From contig NZ_NOYD01000005.1 in assembly GCF_002258315.1 (NCBI RefSeq), forward strand, positions 179,584 through 243,583: a stretch of 64,000 nucleotides of DNA, in the 5' to 3' direction. Shown here piece after piece: positions 30,801 to 39,636 of this stretch (its first letter is position 1; each line of letters opens with the position of its first letter). Both the position numbers and the translations under genes were made by a program. Source of the DNA: Rhodococcus sp. 06-462-5. GTDB lineage: Bacteria > Actinomycetota > Actinomycetes > Mycobacteriales > Mycobacteriaceae. The notes beneath the pieces are model-generated. The model ran no database searches and had not been told where the DNA came from. It saw only the letters and a program-made list of their open reading frames with translations.

Positions 30801-32619
30801 GGGTTCCGGTCGCAGCGCCCAGACGTGCGGCCAGTTGCGTTGCGATCAGGGAGTTTCCACCGAGCTCGAAGAAGTCGTCGTCGGCACCGACTCGGTCCAT
30901 TCCGAGCAGCTCGCCGAATATCTGCGCGACGGCGATTTCGAGGGGCGTCGACGGGGAGCGGAACTCTGCCGCGGCGAAGACCGGAGCGGGCAACGCGGCC
31001 CGATCCAGCTTGCCGACGGGCGTCAGAGGGATCGAGTCGAGTGCGATGATCATCGACGGAACCATGTGTCGCGGAAGATGTTGTGCCGCAATCGTGAGCA
31101 ATGCTTGCTCGTCGAATTCTTCTGACCCCGAAGGCAACACGTACGACACCAGGGCGGTGGCTCCCGAAGGTGTCTCTCGGCCGACCGTCACGGCGAATTC
31201 GACGTTGTCGTCGGCCGCCAGAACGGCGTCGATCTCACCGAGTTCGACGCGGAAGCCGCGAATCTTGACCTGAAAGTCGTTGCGGCCGATGTATTCGACC
31301 ACTCGCTCGCCCTCGACCACCCGCCAGCGCACGACATCTCCGGTGCGGTACATCCGCGCACCGTCCTCGCCGAACGGACAGGCGAGGAAGCGATCCGAGG
31401 TCAGTCCACGTCGCTGGTGATAGCCGCGGGCAAGTCCCGGTCCGGCCAGGTACAGCTCTCCTGCCACCCCGTCGGGAGCTGGTTTGAGGGATGCGTCGAG
31501 CACATACGCGCTGACGCCGCGGATGGGCCCGCCGATGGTCACGCGCTCGTTCTCGGCGATCGGTCCGCCGATGTTGGTCATGATCGTGGTTTCGGTGGGC
31601 CCGTACCCGTTGAAGAAGCGGCGGCCCGGTGCCCATCGGTTCGCCAGCTCGGGCGGGCAGGCCTCGCCGCCGACGACGACGGTCTGCAAAGTGTTCGTGT
31701 CGGCCGGATTCACCGACGCCAGTGCTGCTGGGGTGATGAAGGCGTGGCTCACGTTCTGAGCGCGGATGAGCGCAGCAAGATCGTTTCCGCCGAGGATCTT
31801 CGGAGAGGCGACGACCATCGTCGAACCCCGACCGATGCTCATCAGAAGTTCGAGTACGGACGCGTCGAAACTCGGTGATGCGAAGTGCAGCACTCGCGAC
31901 TGCTCGGTGAGCGAGTAGCGATCGATCTGCTCCTCGCAGAAGTTGCTCAGTCCGGCGTGGGTGACGACGACGCCCTTCGGCAGACCGGTCGATCCGGAGG
32001 TGTAGATCATGTATGCCGGGTGTGTCGGCTCCAGAGCTCGCACCCGATCCTCCGCGGTGAGAGGCTCGCCGGACAGTTCATCGAGACGCCGAGTCATGTC
32101 GCTGTCGTCGATGACCAGCCATTCGACCTCCACGGGCAGGTCCTCGCTCACCGCGCCGACGGACAACCCCAGCAGCACGCCGGAGTCGGACACCATGTGC
32201 CGTACCCGGTCGGCCGGGTAGGTCGGATCGATCGGCACGAATGCTGCGCCGGTCTTGGCCACCGCCCACAGCGCCATGACGGACAGATCGGAGCGCGGAA
32301 TCGACAACGCGACGAAGTCCTCGGGACCGACGCCACGCGCGATCAGTACGCGGGCGAGCGCGGACGATCGAGCGTCGAGCTCGGCGTAGGTCCAGGTTCG
32401 GCTGTCGAACACGAGGGCATCCGAGTCGGGTCCGAGTTCGACCGCCGAGGCCAGCAGCTGAGGCAGGAGTGGGGTACGCGGGCGTCGACGGCGTACCGGA
32501 CGCTCACGTCGTGCCGGCCGCTCTCTTGTTCGCAATTCCCGGCCCCGCTCTCGCGAACCGTCCTGCACCGGGTTACCGCCGCCGGTCGTTCCTGCTGTCC
32601 CCGACGTCTCGGTACCCAT
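18895..32619 (-). CDS. NRPS gene 4: A-T-C-A-T-C-A-T-E-C-A-T-TE (four modules, terminal)
   Basis: The 4574-residue synthetase starts at ATG 32619 (GAGGAG 11 bases upstream). Approximate domains: Arg-rich leader 1-50; A1 55-545; T1 (Ser ~590); C2 645-1085 (HHITADG ~778); A2 1100-1615; T2 (~1657); C3 1710-2150; A3 2165-2660; T3 (GGDSI, ~2706); E 2755-3210 (HHLVVDG ~2903); C4 3260-3700 (HHILLDG ~3396, DCL-type sequence [14 protein letters not shown]); A4 3720-4215; T4 (~4264); TE 4330-4565 (GWSFGG, Ser ~4398). It begins with A, not C, so it either initiates or takes a chain from another protein's C domain. Hand-read codes: A1 DALFVGGIMK, A2 DVWDFILVSK, A3 DALFIGGIMK, A4 DFWSVGMVHK (threonine-like). 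The residue of module 3 is epimerised to D. C3 reads HHISGDA instead of HHxxxDG. The stop overlaps the convergent glycosyltransferase. Confidence 0.95.
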   Translation of the reverse strand: MGTETSGTAGTTGGGNPVQDGSRERGRELRTRERPARRERPVRRRRPRTPLLPQLLASAVELGPDSDALVFDSRTWTYAELDARSSALARVLIARGVGPEDFVALSIPRSDLSVMALWAVAKTGAAFVPIDPTYPADRVRHMVSDSGVLLGLSVGAVSEDLPVEVEWLVIDDSDMTRRLDELSGEPLTAEDRVRALEPTHPAYMIYTSGSTGLPKGVVVTHAGLSNFCEEQIDRYSLTEQSRVLHFASPSFDASVLELLMSIGRGSTMVVASPKILGGNDLAALIRAQNVSHAFITPAALASVNPADTNTLQTVVVGGEACPPELANRWAPGRRFFNGYGPTETTIMTNIGGPIAENERVTIGGPIRGVSAYVLDASLKPAPDGVAGELYLAGPGLARGYHQRRGLTSDRFLACPFGEDGARMYRTGDVVRWRVVEGERVVEYIGRNDFQVKIRGFRVELGEIDAVLAADDNVEFAVTVGRETPSGATALVSYVLPSGSEEFDEQALLTIAAQHLPRHMVPSMIIALDSIPLTPVGKLDRAALPAPVFAAAEFRSPSTPLEIAVAQIFGELLGMDRVGADDDFFELGGNSLIATQLAARLGAATGTRVPARTVFEFSTVQSLAARMENAPSDGDYAASRPQPVLAKRERPEQIPLSLAQRRMWFLNRFDTASGANNIPAAIELRGILDVPALSSAIDDVVDRHESLRTYYPEVDGTGYQMVRDAVESGVTLEIESIEADAVARRVQELAFAGFDVTQQVPVRLHLLRLGTDHYVFVLVAHHITADGSSVAPMVRDIMTAYAARSAGNAPGWEPLAVQYADYALWQHEVLGSDDDPESVAHQQISFWKDNLEGLPDQLDLPTDRSRPLDPSGVGRVLGFDIDAASTAAIGRLAREHGATPFMVVHTAFAVLLARLSDSTDVVVGSPIAGRGEQALDDVIGMFVNTLVLRTAVDASRTFSDLLSQVREADLQAFAHADLPFERLVEVLDPIRSGDRHPLFQVALFFQNQATGTLELPDLTVSPLDFGEVVAKFDLQLVLEDRAAGTEEHALAGTFTYAADLFDEATVRGIADRFVLLLARLVDAPTLPVGDVDLLDAAERALSTEHAAVDAVSVPDRSILDAFVRQVSATPDAPAVTFEDVTLTYAEFDHRVNALARHLISRGVGPEVLVAVSIRRSIDLLVAIYAVVRAGGAYVPIDPDLPSERRAHILGTAAPLCLLTSAADIEPDETRRHETVPESIAIDTLAPALDGSPLRANELRPLHTASPAYVIFTSGSTGNPKGVAVSHRAVENQLAWMTAQYDVADTDVYFQKTATTFDVSVWGFFLPLRTGGRIVLATPDGHRDPEYISSSIARHGVTLTDFVPSMLTVFAAHARAAECATLRDIFVIGEALPPETVTDFGRVSSARVHNLYGPTEAAVSVTHHRAEPDSRGSVPIGVAEWNVGALVLDRRLHPVPAGVQGELYLVGDQLARGYVARPDLTSDRFVADVSGSGTRMYRTGDLVRRRPDGVLDYIGRSDFQVKFRGQRIELGDIESALLTSADVNQAVVLVLPTATGDQLVAYVVPTVGAAPDRASVTEFAKNLLPAYMIPSAVVVLGELPLNSSGKLDRRALPSPSIDTRQYRAPSTPVEEIVAASFGDVLGVERVGLDDDFFDLGGNSLIATRLVARVGVAAGWRVPVRALFEASTVAAFAAAVSALSSERAVPKLEAVERPAEIPLSYAQQRMWFLNQFDTTSAADNLPLAISLTGDLDVAALQGAVYDIVHRHESLRTLYPETDGRARQSVVTDGIEVPDLTPIAVESNELVAVLADAMSMPFDVTIQVPLRAWLYRLAEREHVLAVVVHHISGDAFSMGPLARDLAVAYSARTAGAAPSWSDLAVQYADYTLWQRRVLGEESDPESVLSKQLDFWTRTLAGIPDRVDLPTDRPRPPVISNRGATARFEIDASLHASLGRVARESGSTLFMVVHAALAVLLARLAATDDVVIGTPIAGRGDAALDDLVGMFVNTLVLRTDVQPSSQFATVLNTVRHADLEAFAHADVPFERLVEQLNPERSQSRHPLFQIALSFQNPATSSLTLPDLTIAGVDIEDTSAKFDMQFTLSEQARPDGTADGMAGVITYATDLFDADTVDEISARLVRVLATVAADPETVVGDIELSAPSEVQDLLRGPVGTVAPRTLADLMAAAVAANPDGTALAQGSDQVTYRELDETSAAIAEILRGRGVGPGTTVAVATRRSISSVTAVWAVTASGAAFVPVDPDYPDDRVRFMLSDSGVRIGLTTSDVVDSLPTEVDWIVVDTLAQPNTPVVQPDSIRRAQTDDAAYVIYTSGSTGKPKGVVVTHRGLANFAAEQSERYRLTEQSRALHFASPSFDASVLELLLAVASASTLVIAPPRTYGGGELEALITRESVTHTFLTPTVLASIDPDAVTSLEVVIAGGEQCSPELVQRWSTHVRFFNGYGPTETTIMTNISDALSPGDLLSIGGPIRGMASYVLDSRLRPVPLGVTGELYLAGVQLSRGYLRRHGLTAERFVANPFGDAGDRMYRTGDVVRWRKSNGSNVIEYVGRSDFQVKIRGFRIELGEIDSVVATYPGVDFVATLGRTLASGGTALVSYVRLQSGAHIDAADVREHVGRSLPAHMVPSAVVVVDEVPLTPVGKLDRNALPEPVFETTVGREPSTDTERALSEVFAEVLGVDTVGVDDSFFALGGDSIVSIQLVSRARARGLNFGPRDVFELRTVAALAEIVESGAAEVLEELPGGGVGTIPLTPAVGFMVERAGGFDRFTQNLALELPAGITENQIVATLTAVIDRHDMLRAVLQRDVEGAWVLRTREPGSVDVATAVTRTAVDPALGDEDRLALAATALEGALSRLDPAAGRVVEFAWLDPTSPSGERTDDTGRLIVAAHHLVVDGVSWRIIVPDLISAWLQVSAGSVPTLDAVGTSFRRWAHSLADNARSDLRRAELPYWTSVLDRVELPVGPRDFDPAVDLASTVRKVHIEVDEATTEAVTTAIPTAFNAGVDDVLLAALSLAVARWREERGTQCSSVLIRLEGHGREESLAPGADLSRTVGWFTGIYPVRLELETIDVGDAFSGGVAAGAVVKSVKEQLRSIPDKGLGYGLLRYMGDPAFAPPSAAHAQISFNYLGRVSAADIPEGMEKVGWIPAGDLGDLTGTADVDAPAMAPIDINAVVVGGRLTADFGFPTTLLSESNVHALAEHWRDALTSIVEHGRHDGAGGLTPSDLPLVQLTQRDIEQIEAQLPSVRDIWPLSPLQNGLLFHASISEATTDVYTTQIQLHLGGDVDAERLHVAADRILERYSNLRTAYLRDETGNAVQVVVESVRVPWRTIDLTVAEHDSMTADQLLSAEQAFGFDMTAPPLIRFLLIRTAADLWTLGVTSHHILLDGWSMPILMKDLLVLYATRGETSVLPRVRPYRNFLAWLSTRDIDDSLGAWRGAFAGLDDPTLISQRGSADADSPEIAEKKIVLRGVDAARLSDRASELGVTMNTLVQVAWGILLSRLLTRDDVVFGTTVSGRPAELDGIESMVGLFINTVPVRFTQDANASIEDLVHRTQRAQAELLDHHYVGLTDIQQTVGSAAVFDTLVVFESYPIDKSGLSAASSIDGMSVLGVDTKDATHYPLTMVVVADAEITFTLKYRADLVDADAAESMTTRFARVLDSVADESKGADTAGSIDILDGTERAQVLQIWNGVTETVAAELDSEAWDESLISLFEKQVLAAPDAIAVVFGDERVTYRELDVRADKLVGRLLSAGAGRETLVAIALPRGIELIVGLLAVLKSGAGYLPVDTSLPLDRARFMIEDARPTCVLTDRDGARAYAEFGVPVIAWDGMSETETEQPSVTRPDTARSGADLAYVIYTSGSTGTPKGVAIPNENVVRLFRNTDRTFDFGPSDVWTMFHSFAFDFSVWEIWGPLLHGGTLVVVDHPTSRSPREFVELVAREGVTMLSQTPSAFYQFVDAERASSSPTALRHIVFGGEALDPSKLTGWFDAHGVDAPLLSNMYGITETTVHVTHHEVRGVDESVRHPIGTAIDGLGTYVLDQGLRPVPVGVVGEVYVFGVQLARGYLGRAGLTVGRFVANPFQGVGARMYRTGDLAQWTPQGTLDYVGRSDSQVQLRGFRIELGEVEAALRSAPGVAQAVAVVREDDHLGSRVVGYVVADNGSVDLDHVRGHVAQSLASYMVPDALMALESLPLTVNGKLDRRALPDPQVRRIEFRAPTTDLEAEVAASVADVLGLTEVGLDDRFFELGGNSLLAAKLAARIRSRCGAAVSVQWILTEPTVELLARRIQESVGSTDAADPLATVLPIRTGGDRPALFCIHPMIGLAWNYAALAETTAPGRPIYGLQLPQLSGGSALPTTMEEQAEFYAREILRVQPTGPIHLLGWSFGGVLAHAISVSLRTSGHDVGVVAMLDSLPTVDETVFAEEFADNLHALGIGGAGELTDLRSETTRRQVVDLVLAELDMFDELQVSNLYEDALASAMKINGYSPVALEGDLLFFSAARDHPSAGDAALLWSPYVGGTIENIDVDATHANMTSAESLVVVGRALDTAMQAAEGITVD

Positions 32620-32816
32620 GTGCTGTCGTGCTCCTCACATTCGAACGGCATCGGCCGTCCACCACTCACCCGATCCAGCCCCGGCGGACTATTGGTGTCC
32701 GACGGTACGCATCCCTCGAGATATCGGGTACTTCGCCGGATTCGTTACCCTCGAACTGACGCTACGTTCACGTGTGAGCTGCTCGGCGATACGACTCCAT
32801 CCGGTGCCGCTCGACG
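32620..32816 (-). promoter_or_regulatory. Largest gap inside the NRPS locus; possible separate promoter for gene 4
   Basis: This 197-base spacer between genes 3 and 4 is the only one in the NRPS locus wide enough for an obvious promoter. The gaps before genes 2 and 3 are 53 and 118 bases. It contains a near-palindrome TTCACGTGTGAG (around 32768-32779) and the gene 4 ribosome-binding site GAGGAG. I see no convincing -35/-10 pair. A separate promoter would allow gene 4 to be made independently of gene 3. Confidence 0.3.
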
Positions 32817-35800
32817 TCAGCGCGATGTCCATTCGTCGAGGACGGGTCCGATCTCGGCGAGGGCCGACGCCGACGCCATCTGCCAGTGCGTCGAATGAAC
32901 TTGCGTCACGGTCGGTTTCCCGTCGACGAACTCGGTCCATGTCGATGCACCGGCATCACCGGTCGGGTCGTCGACGACGGACGCGAAATAGAGCAGCGCA
33001 CCGTCGAACCACTCAGGCTCATGGGCCTGCAGAATCGCGGCCGACTGCTCGATTCCGTCGACGATGCCCTGCACCCGATCTCTGGACAAGGCATCGAACG
33101 GAGCGGGCATGGTGCGCAGTAGCGCCATAGCGGAATCGACGGACAGTTCGGACACGTCCGAGTCGTGTTCGGAGTCGATGCCCAACCCGCCGAGCACCTC
33201 CCCCGCAGTCACCGTCCGTTCGACGAGGTGCGTGGTTCGGGACAGCACGAACGAATCCATCATCGCCAGCGTCGACACCGTCTCGCCGAGCCGACGCAAC
33301 TGCACGGCGACGGCATGAGCGATGACGCCACCCATCGACCACCCCAGCAGGTGGTAAGGACCGCTGGGCTGAATCTCGCGGATCCGATCTACGAAGGTCG
33401 ATGCCCACTCCTCGATCGAGGCGGGCATCGGGTCGCCGGCGAGTACCGGCGATTGCAGGCCGTACATGGGCCGCGTGCTGTCGATGTACGGCGCAAAGCC
33501 GCCGAACGCCCACGACAGTCCCACGATCGGATGTACACAGAAGAGTGGTGTTCCGCTGCCGCCGCGCAGTTCGACGACGGTGTCCAGTCCGGTCTCCTCG
33601 GCGATCGGAGTACCGGCACGACGCGCCGCGTCGATCCGAGACGCCAACGCCGTGACCGAGGAATCGGAGAACAGCCACGACACCGGCACCGTCACGCCTT
33701 CGAGGGAGCGGCCCAATCGGGACACGAGCTTCATCGCCGACAGCGAGTTTCCGCCCAGCGAAAAGAAGTCGTCGTCCGCACCTACTCGCTCGACGCCCAG
33801 TACATCTGCGAACACCGACGCCACTGCCTCTTCCACCGCAGTGGCAGGAGAGCGGAATTCGCGTGCCTCGAACACCGGATCCGGCAACGCTCGGCGATCG
33901 AGCTTGCCCGCCGGATTCAGCGGAAGTGACTGCAGAACAACAAAAGCCGACGGAACCATGTACGACGGAACCAGCGAGCCGAGCCTGGTGCGAACATCCT
34001 CGATATCGAGAACCGCATCGGCTACCGGTACGAGGTATGCAGCCAGGAGGTCACCGGCGACCGAACCGGAGACCACGACCACCGCCTGACCGATCCCGGG
34101 CAACGATGTCAGAGCGGTCTCGATCTCCCCGAGCTCGATGCGCTGACCGCGGAACTTGACCTGGAAGTCGGTACGTCCGATGTACTCGATACGGCCGTCG
34201 CCGAGCATCGACCATCGCACCAGGTCGCCCGTTCGGTACATGCGGTCACCGGCGCTGCCGAACGGATCGGCCACGAACCGTTCGGACGTCAGGTCCGGTC
34301 GTGCGACATAACCGCGGGCCAACTGCACGCCCGCCAGATACAGCTCACCGGGCACACCGGCAGGAACCGGATTCAATCGCGAATCCAGAACTCGTACAGC
34401 AGTATTCCATTCCGGAACACCGATCGACACCGAACCGTCGCCGGACACGGAACCTAGGTCGAGTGCGTCATCGGAGACGTCACGATAGGTCACCGACACC
34501 GCCGCCTCGGTGGGACCGTATAGATTGTGCACTCGCGCGTTCGACACTGCGCGGCAGGCCGCCACCGTCCGAGCGGGCAGAGCCTCTCCGATGACGAATA
34601 TGTGCCGCAGTGTGGATATCGATTCCGCAGCAACGGATTCCGCAAAGACGGTCAACATCGACGGTACGAAATCGGTCACGGTCACTCGGTGTCGAGAGAT
34701 CAGGCCGCCGACGACATCGACCTCGCGCTGCGCACCCGGCGGCGCGACGATCAGCTGCCCGCCGGTCCGCAGGGGAAGAAAGAAGCCCCACAGTGACACG
34801 TCGAACGTCGTCGCCGTTTTCTGTAGGTACACGTCCGATTCGTCGAGTCCGTACTCCTCGGCCATCCAGACCATCTGATTGACGATGGCCCGATGCTCGA
34901 CGGCGACACCCTTGGGCATGCCCGTCGAACCCGACGTGAACAGGACATACGCGAGATCGGCGGAGTGGGGACGACCGAACGTGGGCACAGCATCGATCCG
35001 CTCCACCCCGTCGACGAGCAGGACCGGGACATCGCTGCCCGTCGTGAATTCTTCTCTGCTGGTGGACAGTACGACCATCGGATCTGCCGTGGAGAGAATG
35101 TGATCGTTTCGCTCGGTCGGTTGATCGGGGTCGAGGGGAACGTAGGCCGCACCGGTGCGCACCACCGCGTACATCCCGACGACCAGTTCGACGGACCGCC
35201 TCATGGCCAACCCGACGAGCGCGCCGGGACCGGAGCCGTCCTCATGCAACCGCTGCGCGACGGCATCCACCCGAGCCGAGAACTGGGCGTAGGTGAGCAC
35301 ATCGTCACCGAAGACAACGGCTACGGCATCCGGCGTCGCAGCGACCTGTCGATCGAATCCGTCGAGCAGCAGCTCTTCATCGGGGACACTCGAATCTCGG
35401 GTGTCGTTCCACTGCAACAGAATCCGGTCTCGTTCGGAGTCCGATACGATCTCGAGGTCACCGGAAGCTACGTGCGGGTTCTCGGTCACAGCAACGAGCA
35501 ACGCGAGCAGCCGCTCCCCGAAGGCGACCACGGTGCCCTCGTCGAACAGGTCGGTCGCATACAGGAGTTCGCCGGCGAGTCCACCCGCCGACTCCGTGAA
35601 CGTGACCTGCAGATCGAACTTGGCCGAGAACGCTGCGGACCCGAACCGCGAGACCGTCAAGCCGGGAAGCTCGAACGTCCCCTCGGAGAAATTCTGGAAG
35701 AACAGTGCAACCTGCACCAGGGGGTGTCGGTTCTGCGATCGCACCGGGTCGAGCACCTCGACCAGGCGCTCGAACGGCACTTCCGCGTTCTCGAAGGCGT

Positions 35801-38672
35801 CCATGTCGGAGATCCGCACATGGTCCAGCAGCTGAGCAATCGATCGATCTCCGTCGATCCGTGTCCGCAGGATCACCGTATTGACGAACATGCCGACCAG
35901 ATCGTCGAGCCCGGCATCGCCGCGGCCACCGACCGGTGCACCGACGGCGACGTCGGGGGACCCGGACAACCGCGCAAGCAGAACCGCCAACGCCACGTGT
36001 ACCACCATGAACGGTGTCGCGTCATGCCTGCGCGCGAGTTCGACGATGCGCTCGTACGTCTCGGGCTCGACGACGAACTGCGTCAGTCCACCTCGCCCGG
36101 ACGCCACCCGGGGACGTGGTCGATTCCATGGCAACTGCAGTTGCTCCTGGGTGCCTGCCAATGCAGCTTTCCAGAAAGCGATCTGCCTGGACGTCAACGA
36201 ATTCGGATCGTCCTCGGAACCGAGCATCTCGTGTTGCCACAGTGTGTAGTCGGCGTACTGCACAGCCAGCGGAGGCCACTCCGGTGCATCTCCCGCCGCC
36301 CGAGCCACATAGGCAGTCATCACATCTCGTGACAGCGGACCCATGGACAACCCGTCGGCAGAGATGTGATGAGCGACGAAAGCCAACACGAATTCCGGCT
36401 CGGAACCATCCGGGTCCTTGATCTCGAACAGCCGAACCCGAAACGGAATCTCCGTCGTCACGTCGAATCCCCTCGACAGGAACTCGCCCACCGCCTCGGG
36501 TGCCGACTCGGGTGACGCCGGAACGACCTCCATGGTGACATCGACACCGGACACGTCGAGAATCTGCTGGAACCCCGTTCCGTCGAGTTCGGGATACACG
36601 GTGCGCAACGACTCGTGCCGAGCGATCACATCGTCTATCGCCGCGCGCATCGCATCGACGTCGAGTGCTCCGGTCAGAGCCAACGCCACCGGCACGTTGT
36701 TCATCGCCGATGCAGTGTCGAATCGGTTGAGGAACCACATGCGCTGCTGCGCCGGAGAAAGCGGAATATGTTGCGGGCGCGGCCTGGAGGAGTCCAGTAC
36801 GGTCAGCGCGTCGGCCTCGGCCGTATCGATCGACGCGGCCAAGGACTCGACGGTGGCGTTGTCGAACAGAGCCCGCGGTCGCACTCGGCGCCCGAGGGCT
36901 GCGCCGATGCGCGCAGCAGCCTGCGTCGCAAGGAGCGAGTTGCCACCCAGCGAGAAGAACTCGTCACTGGCCCCCACCTCGTCCACACCGAGCAAGTCGG
37001 CGAACACGTCGGCCACGGCGATCTCGGTCGGAGTCGTCGGAGCGCTGAACTCGCGCACGGCGAACACCGGTTCCGGTAGCGCACTTCGATCGAGCTTGCC
37101 CGCCGGTGTCAGTGGAATCGACTCGAGTATCGTCAGCGTCGTCGGGACCATGTGGGCAGGCAAGTATCTCTTCGCTGCGTCCAGGACCTCATCGACGTCG
37201 AGATCCACCCCCGCGTTCGGCAGAACGTAGCCGACCAGTTCGGTTGCGCCGGAATCACGTCGATATCCGACGGTCACTGCGAAGTCGACCCCGTCGACGG
37301 CCGCGAGCACCGCGTCGATCTCCCCGAGTTCGATGCGAAAGCCTCGCAGCTGAATTTGGGCGTCGTTGCGACCGACGTACTCCACCGCGGGTCCGCTGTC
37401 GCCCTGTCGCCACCGAACCAGGTCGCCGGTTCGGTACATCCGCGAATGCGACTCATCCCCAACTACTGCAAAGGGATTGGCCACGAACCGTTGAGCCGTG
37501 AGCCCCGCACGCTCGAGATAGCCGCGGGCCAGTCCCGGCCCACTCATGTACAACTCCCCCACCACACCCGCCGGCACCGGCCGGAGTCGGTCGTCGAGCA
37601 CATGACTGGCCATACTCTGTGTGGGAGAGCCTATGTCGACAGCCCCGCCGGAGACTAGCGGGGCGGACAGACTGCAGATGACGGTCGTTTCGGTAGGACC
37701 GTAGGCGTTGTGGAACTGCCGACCACGGGCCCACCGTCCCATCAGCTCCGCGGTGAAGGTTTCCCCACCGACGGCGAGCGCGCGAAGTTCGGGAAGGTCG
37801 CCGGAATCCATTGTCGTCAGCGCGGCAGGCGTGATGATCGCGTGAGTGACTCGATGCTCCGCCATGATCTCGGTCAATTCCGTGCCGCCGTAGATGCCCG
37901 ACGGAACGATCACCATCATCGACCCGTTCACGATGGAGATCAGCAGTTCCAACACCGAGGCGTCGAAACTGGGTGAGGCGAAATGCATTGTGCGAGAGTC
38001 ACCGGAGGTGGCGAACGTTTCGTTGACCGTGGCAGCGAGCGGGGCAAGCCCGGCGTGCGTGACCGCGACCCCTTTCGGCCTTCCGGTCGACCCGGACGTG
38101 TAGATCACGTACGCGAGATTCGCGGGAACCGGCTGAGCCAGTCGGTCCTGCGGTGCGATCGGCTCTGCTGACAACTGCTCGAGTTGCCGCTCTTCGTCGG
38201 TCCCGTCCAGTGCGATCCACGACACTCCGTCGGGCAGCTCGGCCACCCGGTCGGACGTCGTCAGTCCCCATCGAACACCGGAGTCGGTCACCATGTGCTC
38301 GATTCGCCCGGGGGGATACCGCAGATCGATCGGCAGGAAGGCTCCGCCGGACTTCGCGACCGCCCACACCGAGGCCACGGACTCGATGGATCGATCGAGC
38401 GCGATCGCCACCAGGTGGTCCGGTCCGACGCCGTGAGAGATCAACAGCCGAGCCAATTTCGACGACTGCCCGTCGAGTTCTTCGTACGTAACCGACGTTT
38501 CGCCGAAAACGAGCGCAGTACCCGTCGGATTCTTCTCGACCGCTGCCGAGAGCAATGCCGGCAGGGTAGGAACCCGTGCGGGTCGGCTACGGCCCGGTTT
38601 CGGACGCCTCTTACGTCCATTCGGTCGCTTTGCCTCACCCGACGTACTGGTCCCCGACCAATCCGAACTCAC
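32817..38672 (-). CDS. NRPS gene 3: A-T-C-A-T-TE (two modules, terminal)
   Basis: The start is placed at GTG 38672, with GAGGAG seven bases upstream, rather than at a TTG (38705) that precedes this site. That gives 1951 residues. Approximate domains: basic leader 1-38 (RPNGRKRRPKPGRSRPAR); A1 40-530; T1 (LGGNSL, Ser ~578); C2 630-1075 (HHISADG ~768); A2 1090-1600; T2 (Ser ~1642); TE 1700-1945 with GWSMGG (Ser ~1778), so release is by hydrolysis or cyclisation. Hand-read codes: A1 DALIAGAVIK; A2 DVWDFILVSK, identical to module 2 of gene 4. Like gene 4 it starts with A-T, so it needs a C domain from another protein unless it initiates. It follows gene 2, which ends in a C domain plus an A remnant, after 118 bases. 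Confidence 0.95.
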   Translation of the reverse strand: MSSDWSGTSTSGEAKRPNGRKRRPKPGRSRPARVPTLPALLSAAVEKNPTGTALVFGETSVTYEELDGQSSKLARLLISHGVGPDHLVAIALDRSIESVASVWAVAKSGGAFLPIDLRYPPGRIEHMVTDSGVRWGLTTSDRVAELPDGVSWIALDGTDEERQLEQLSAEPIAPQDRLAQPVPANLAYVIYTSGSTGRPKGVAVTHAGLAPLAATVNETFATSGDSRTMHFASPSFDASVLELLISIVNGSMMVIVPSGIYGGTELTEIMAEHRVTHAIITPAALTTMDSGDLPELRALAVGGETFTAELMGRWARGRQFHNAYGPTETTVICSLSAPLVSGGAVDIGSPTQSMASHVLDDRLRPVPAGVVGELYMSGPGLARGYLERAGLTAQRFVANPFAVVGDESHSRMYRTGDLVRWRQGDSGPAVEYVGRNDAQIQLRGFRIELGEIDAVLAAVDGVDFAVTVGYRRDSGATELVGYVLPNAGVDLDVDEVLDAAKRYLPAHMVPTTLTILESIPLTPAGKLDRSALPEPVFAVREFSAPTTPTEIAVADVFADLLGVDEVGASDEFFSLGGNSLLATQAAARIGAALGRRVRPRALFDNATVESLAASIDTAEADALTVLDSSRPRPQHIPLSPAQQRMWFLNRFDTASAMNNVPVALALTGALDVDAMRAAIDDVIARHESLRTVYPELDGTGFQQILDVSGVDVTMEVVPASPESAPEAVGEFLSRGFDVTTEIPFRVRLFEIKDPDGSEPEFVLAFVAHHISADGLSMGPLSRDVMTAYVARAAGDAPEWPPLAVQYADYTLWQHEMLGSEDDPNSLTSRQIAFWKAALAGTQEQLQLPWNRPRPRVASGRGGLTQFVVEPETYERIVELARRHDATPFMVVHVALAVLLARLSGSPDVAVGAPVGGRGDAGLDDLVGMFVNTVILRTRIDGDRSIAQLLDHVRISDMDAFENAEVPFERLVEVLDPVRSQNRHPLVQVALFFQNFSEGTFELPGLTVSRFGSAAFSAKFDLQVTFTESAGGLAGELLYATDLFDEGTVVAFGERLLALLVAVTENPHVASGDLEIVSDSERDRILLQWNDTRDSSVPDEELLLDGFDRQVAATPDAVAVVFGDDVLTYAQFSARVDAVAQRLHEDGSGPGALVGLAMRRSVELVVGMYAVVRTGAAYVPLDPDQPTERNDHILSTADPMVVLSTSREEFTTGSDVPVLLVDGVERIDAVPTFGRPHSADLAYVLFTSGSTGMPKGVAVEHRAIVNQMVWMAEEYGLDESDVYLQKTATTFDVSLWGFFLPLRTGGQLIVAPPGAQREVDVVGGLISRHRVTVTDFVPSMLTVFAESVAAESISTLRHIFVIGEALPARTVAACRAVSNARVHNLYGPTEAAVSVTYRDVSDDALDLGSVSGDGSVSIGVPEWNTAVRVLDSRLNPVPAGVPGELYLAGVQLARGYVARPDLTSERFVADPFGSAGDRMYRTGDLVRWSMLGDGRIEYIGRTDFQVKFRGQRIELGEIETALTSLPGIGQAVVVVSGSVAGDLLAAYLVPVADAVLDIEDVRTRLGSLVPSYMVPSAFVVLQSLPLNPAGKLDRRALPDPVFEAREFRSPATAVEEAVASVFADVLGVERVGADDDFFSLGGNSLSAMKLVSRLGRSLEGVTVPVSWLFSDSSVTALASRIDAARRAGTPIAEETGLDTVVELRGGSGTPLFCVHPIVGLSWAFGGFAPYIDSTRPMYGLQSPVLAGDPMPASIEEWASTFVDRIREIQPSGPYHLLGWSMGGVIAHAVAVQLRRLGETVSTLAMMDSFVLSRTTHLVERTVTAGEVLGGLGIDSEHDSDVSELSVDSAMALLRTMPAPFDALSRDRVQGIVDGIEQSAAILQAHEPEWFDGALLYFASVVDDPTGDAGASTWTEFVDGKPTVTQVHSTHWQMASASALAEIGPVLDEWTSR

Positions 38673-38790
38673 TGAACACTCCTCATCGGCGGCGCTCCCG
38701 CACAACCACGTCAGTGACGCGTGCCGAGAACGCTCACCGTCTCTACGGACGGTTGTTGTTCAGGGCCGAAGTCTATCGACCTGAACGGGT

Positions 38791-39636
38791 TCAGCCGAAC
38801 CGTGGCGCGCCGTGTATCGACACACCGACCGGTCGTTCGGTCTCCTCCACATCACCGTCCACGATCACCAGAGCCACCAGGTCCTCGAGATCGTCCGACT
38901 CCAATTCCGCAACCGCCGTGGCTTCCGCCGCAGTCACGAACACGTGCGTCATCCACTCGGCGACGACGAGATCGGCAGAATCCTCCGGTGATTCGGCCCG
39001 ATCGACCACCAGCACCGCACCGACCGAAGCAGCCATCACACCGGCGAACCACGCTGACGGAGAGGTGATCGCTGTGGGTACGCCCAGTCGCGACTCGTAG
39101 TCGATCCCGTACTCCCCGACCGCCCGAACGGCCGTGGCAGCAAGCGCACCATGGCTCACCGTAGCGCCGGTCGACACATCCACCACCAGAGCCGGGCTGT
39201 CTGCGGAGAGCACAGCCACGCGGTCGGTGTACGTGATCGGACGAGCCGATCGGCCGGTCACCGAGCCGGCGGTCGCCTCGTCACCGAGATCGACGATCGT
39301 GGAGACTCGATCCCAGTCCTGCGCCCGACCGGTGTCGATGACGACGGCGCTCGCGCCCACCCTGACGGCACTGTCTATATCGTCCACCAGGGCCAGAGCG
39401 CCGCCCGCCTTGACCACCGCCCACCGGGCCACGACGGATTCGACTGCGTCGTCGACGACGACGGCAACCGTGACGTCGGGTCCGACGTTGCGCTCGATCA
39501 GTTCACGGGCCAGGCGTGACGAACGTCGGTCGAGCTCGAGGTACGTGGTTTCCTCACCTGCCGAGGACAACGCCGGGGCCTCCGGATCCGCCTCCACGGT
39601 CGCAGCGAGCAATTGAGGCAAGGTTCGACCAGCCAC
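38791..39636 (-). other. C-terminal degenerate adenylation remnant of NRPS gene 2
   Basis: The last ~285 residues follow C7 and align with the N-terminal half of an A domain ([56 protein letters not shown]). The P-loop TSGSTGxPKG has decayed to [10 protein letters not shown], and GYGPTE, TGD and the catalytic GKxDR lysine are absent. It is rich in Asp/Glu. It cannot adenylate an amino acid. Its start closely resembles the first ~60 residues of the A1 domains of genes 3 and 4, as if it were left behind by gene fission. Confidence 0.85.

Noticed and set aside
38673-38705. TTG start for NRPS gene 3 at 38705
   Set aside because: The GAGGAG ribosome-binding site lies inside this extension, seven bases before GTG 38672, which is the better start.
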